Source: Betaproteobacteria bacterium (GTDB lineage Bacteria; Pseudomonadota; Gammaproteobacteria; Burkholderiales; JAHFQX01). From it: DNA of 57,671 nucleotides. Below, piece after piece: positions 56,799 to 57,671 of the stretch (within the stretch, counting starts at the first letter, position 1; every line of letters starts with the position of its first letter). A program made the translations under genes and the position numbers. The notes beneath the pieces were generated by a model. It was not told where the DNA came from, did no database searches, and saw only the letters and a program-made list of their open reading frames with translations. Location: NCBI GenBank assembly GCA_023259135.1, contig JAHFQX010000016.1, forward strand, positions 1 to 57,671, given 5' to 3'.

Positions 56799-57671
56799 AT
56801 GACCGCCAGACTCCGGGAAATCCCCTACAACTACACTTCCTTTTCCGACCGGGAAATCGTTGTCCGGCTATTGGGAGCGGGAACCTGGGAATTGCTGGAG
56901 GAATTGCGCGCCGAGCGGCGCACCGGCCGCTCGGCGCGGATGCTCTTCGAGGTGCTGGGCGACATCTGGGTGGTGCAGCGCAATCCCTACCTGGAGGACG
57001 ATCTGCTGGCCAACCCCCAGCGGCGGGAAGCGCTGGTGGGGGCCTTGCGCCATCGGCTGCACGCCATCGAGGAACGGCGGGGAGACAACGACAAGGTCCG
57101 CCGGCTGCTTGGGGAAGCCCACCGGGCGGTGGACGCCTTCGCCGCCGAATTCGACGCCACCTTGCGGCTGCGCCGGGAAGCCAAGCGCTTGCTGGCCCGC
57201 GCCACGCGGCGGGACAACATCGCCTTCGACGGATTGGCCCGGGTGTCCCACGTCACCGACGCCACCGACTGGCGGGTGGAATATCCCTTCGTGGTGATCC
57301 ACCCCGACACCGAAGCGGAAATCCCCGCCATCGTCTCGGCCTGCATCGAGCTGGGCCTCACCCTCATCCCTCGCGGCGGCGGCACCGGCTACACCGGCGG
57401 AGCCGTGCCCCTGACGCGGCGCTCGGCGGTCATCAACACCGAAAAACTGGAAGCCATCGGAACGGTCGAAGCGCTGCGGCTGCCCGGCCTGGACCGGCCG
57501 GCGCCCACCATCCGGGTGGAAGCCGGCGTGGTGACGCGCCGCGTGATGGAGGCCGCCGAAGCCGCCGGCCTGGTGTTCGCCGTGGACCCCACCTCGGCCG
57601 ACGCCTCCTGCATCGGCGGCAACATCGCCATGAACGCCGGCGGCAAGAAGGCGGTGCTGTGGGGCACGGCG
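56799..57671 (+). CDS. FAD-linked oxidase with N-terminal DUF3683 domain (3' end outside window)
   Basis: The first 291 residues of a large FAD/FMN-containing dehydrogenase related to D-lactate/glycolate dehydrogenases. Residues 1 to about 150 match the DUF3683-type opening ([19 protein letters not shown], and [14 protein letters not shown]). The PCMH FAD-binding domain starts at about 165 ([44 protein letters not shown]). Such proteins are usually over 1200 residues, with a C-terminal iron-sulfur domain that must lie beyond the edge. ATG at 56799. Confidence 0.88.
   Translation, partial: MTARLREIPYNYTSFSDREIVVRLLGAGTWELLEELRAERRTGRSARMLFEVLGDIWVVQRNPYLEDDLLANPQRREALVGALRHRLHAIEERRGDNDKVRRLLGEAHRAVDAFAAEFDATLRLRREAKRLLARATRRDNIAFDGLARVSHVTDATDWRVEYPFVVIHPDTEAEIPAIVSACIELGLTLIPRGGGTGYTGGAVPLTRRSAVINTEKLEAIGTVEALRLPGLDRPAPTIRVEAGVVTRRVMEAAEAAGLVFAVDPTSADASCIGGNIAMNAGGKKAVLWGTA

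Overview
The window looks like a chromosomal segment of a GC-rich, denitrifying gammaproteobacterium. Three core blocks have typical gammaproteobacterial order: tesA divergent from ybbA-ybbP, smc-zipA-ligA, and galU-hpt-like-methylthioinosine phosphorylase-def. ZipA itself is mainly a gammaproteobacterial protein. I cannot name a genus from sequence alone. No rRNA, tRNA, CRISPR array, integrase or complete insertion sequence was seen.

Layout. 0-8.4 kb: rimP (cut by the window edge, with a terminator-like leader), a YbbAP-type ABC exporter, TesA, an internally duplicated membrane protein and a large AsmA-like DUF748 protein. 8.5-10.6 kb: hemerythrin, DUF2249 and polytopic membrane protein genes in one overlapping operon behind an FNR/DNR-like site. 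10.5-22.3 kb: cytochrome cd1 denitrification. nirE and a downstream B12-type radical SAM gene run leftward. A tiny cupredoxin remnant, nirS, and then nirC-nirF-nirDL-nirG-nirH-nirJ-nirN run rightward. Two strong FNR/DNR boxes (TTGAT-N4-ATCAA) sit upstream of the cupredoxin remnant and of nirS. Together these genes would supply nitrite reductase and nearly the whole heme d1 pathway: NirE makes precorrin-2, NirDL/G/H decarboxylate siroheme, NirJ installs the oxo groups, and NirN with NirF finishes the cofactor.

22.4-33.7 kb is an accessory catabolic island. It holds three Bug-type periplasmic solute receptors with no membrane permease beside them, a nitronate-monooxygenase-like flavoprotein, two class III CoA-transferases/racemases, a citrate-synthase-fold lyase lacking an expected catalytic Asp, a MaoC hydratase, two crotonase-fold enzymes and a medium-chain dehydrogenase. 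The set fits uptake and CoA-dependent breakdown of an organic acid that I cannot identify.

34-51 kb is housekeeping: DegP/Q protease, MlaA, an EamA exporter, a DEAD-box helicase, peptide deformylase, purine salvage, GalU, LigA, ZipA, SMC, QueF, a hydrolase, an SbcD-like phosphoesterase and a cold-shock protein. 51.2-55.4 kb holds a large PAS-GGDEF-EAL protein followed by the wreck of a phosphonate (C-P lyase) operon. The phnF DNA-binding domain is fused in frame to the end of phnM, then come stubs of phnN and phnP. A perfect inverted repeat that could be the PhnF operator survives upstream. The window ends with a PQQ-type sugar dehydrogenase and the start of a large FAD-linked oxidase.

The most unusual items are the phn relic with its in-frame regulator-enzyme fusion, the 41-residue cupredoxin tail with its own strong ribosome binding site, the uncharacterised radical SAM gene coupled to nirE, and the variant citrate-synthase-fold lyase.
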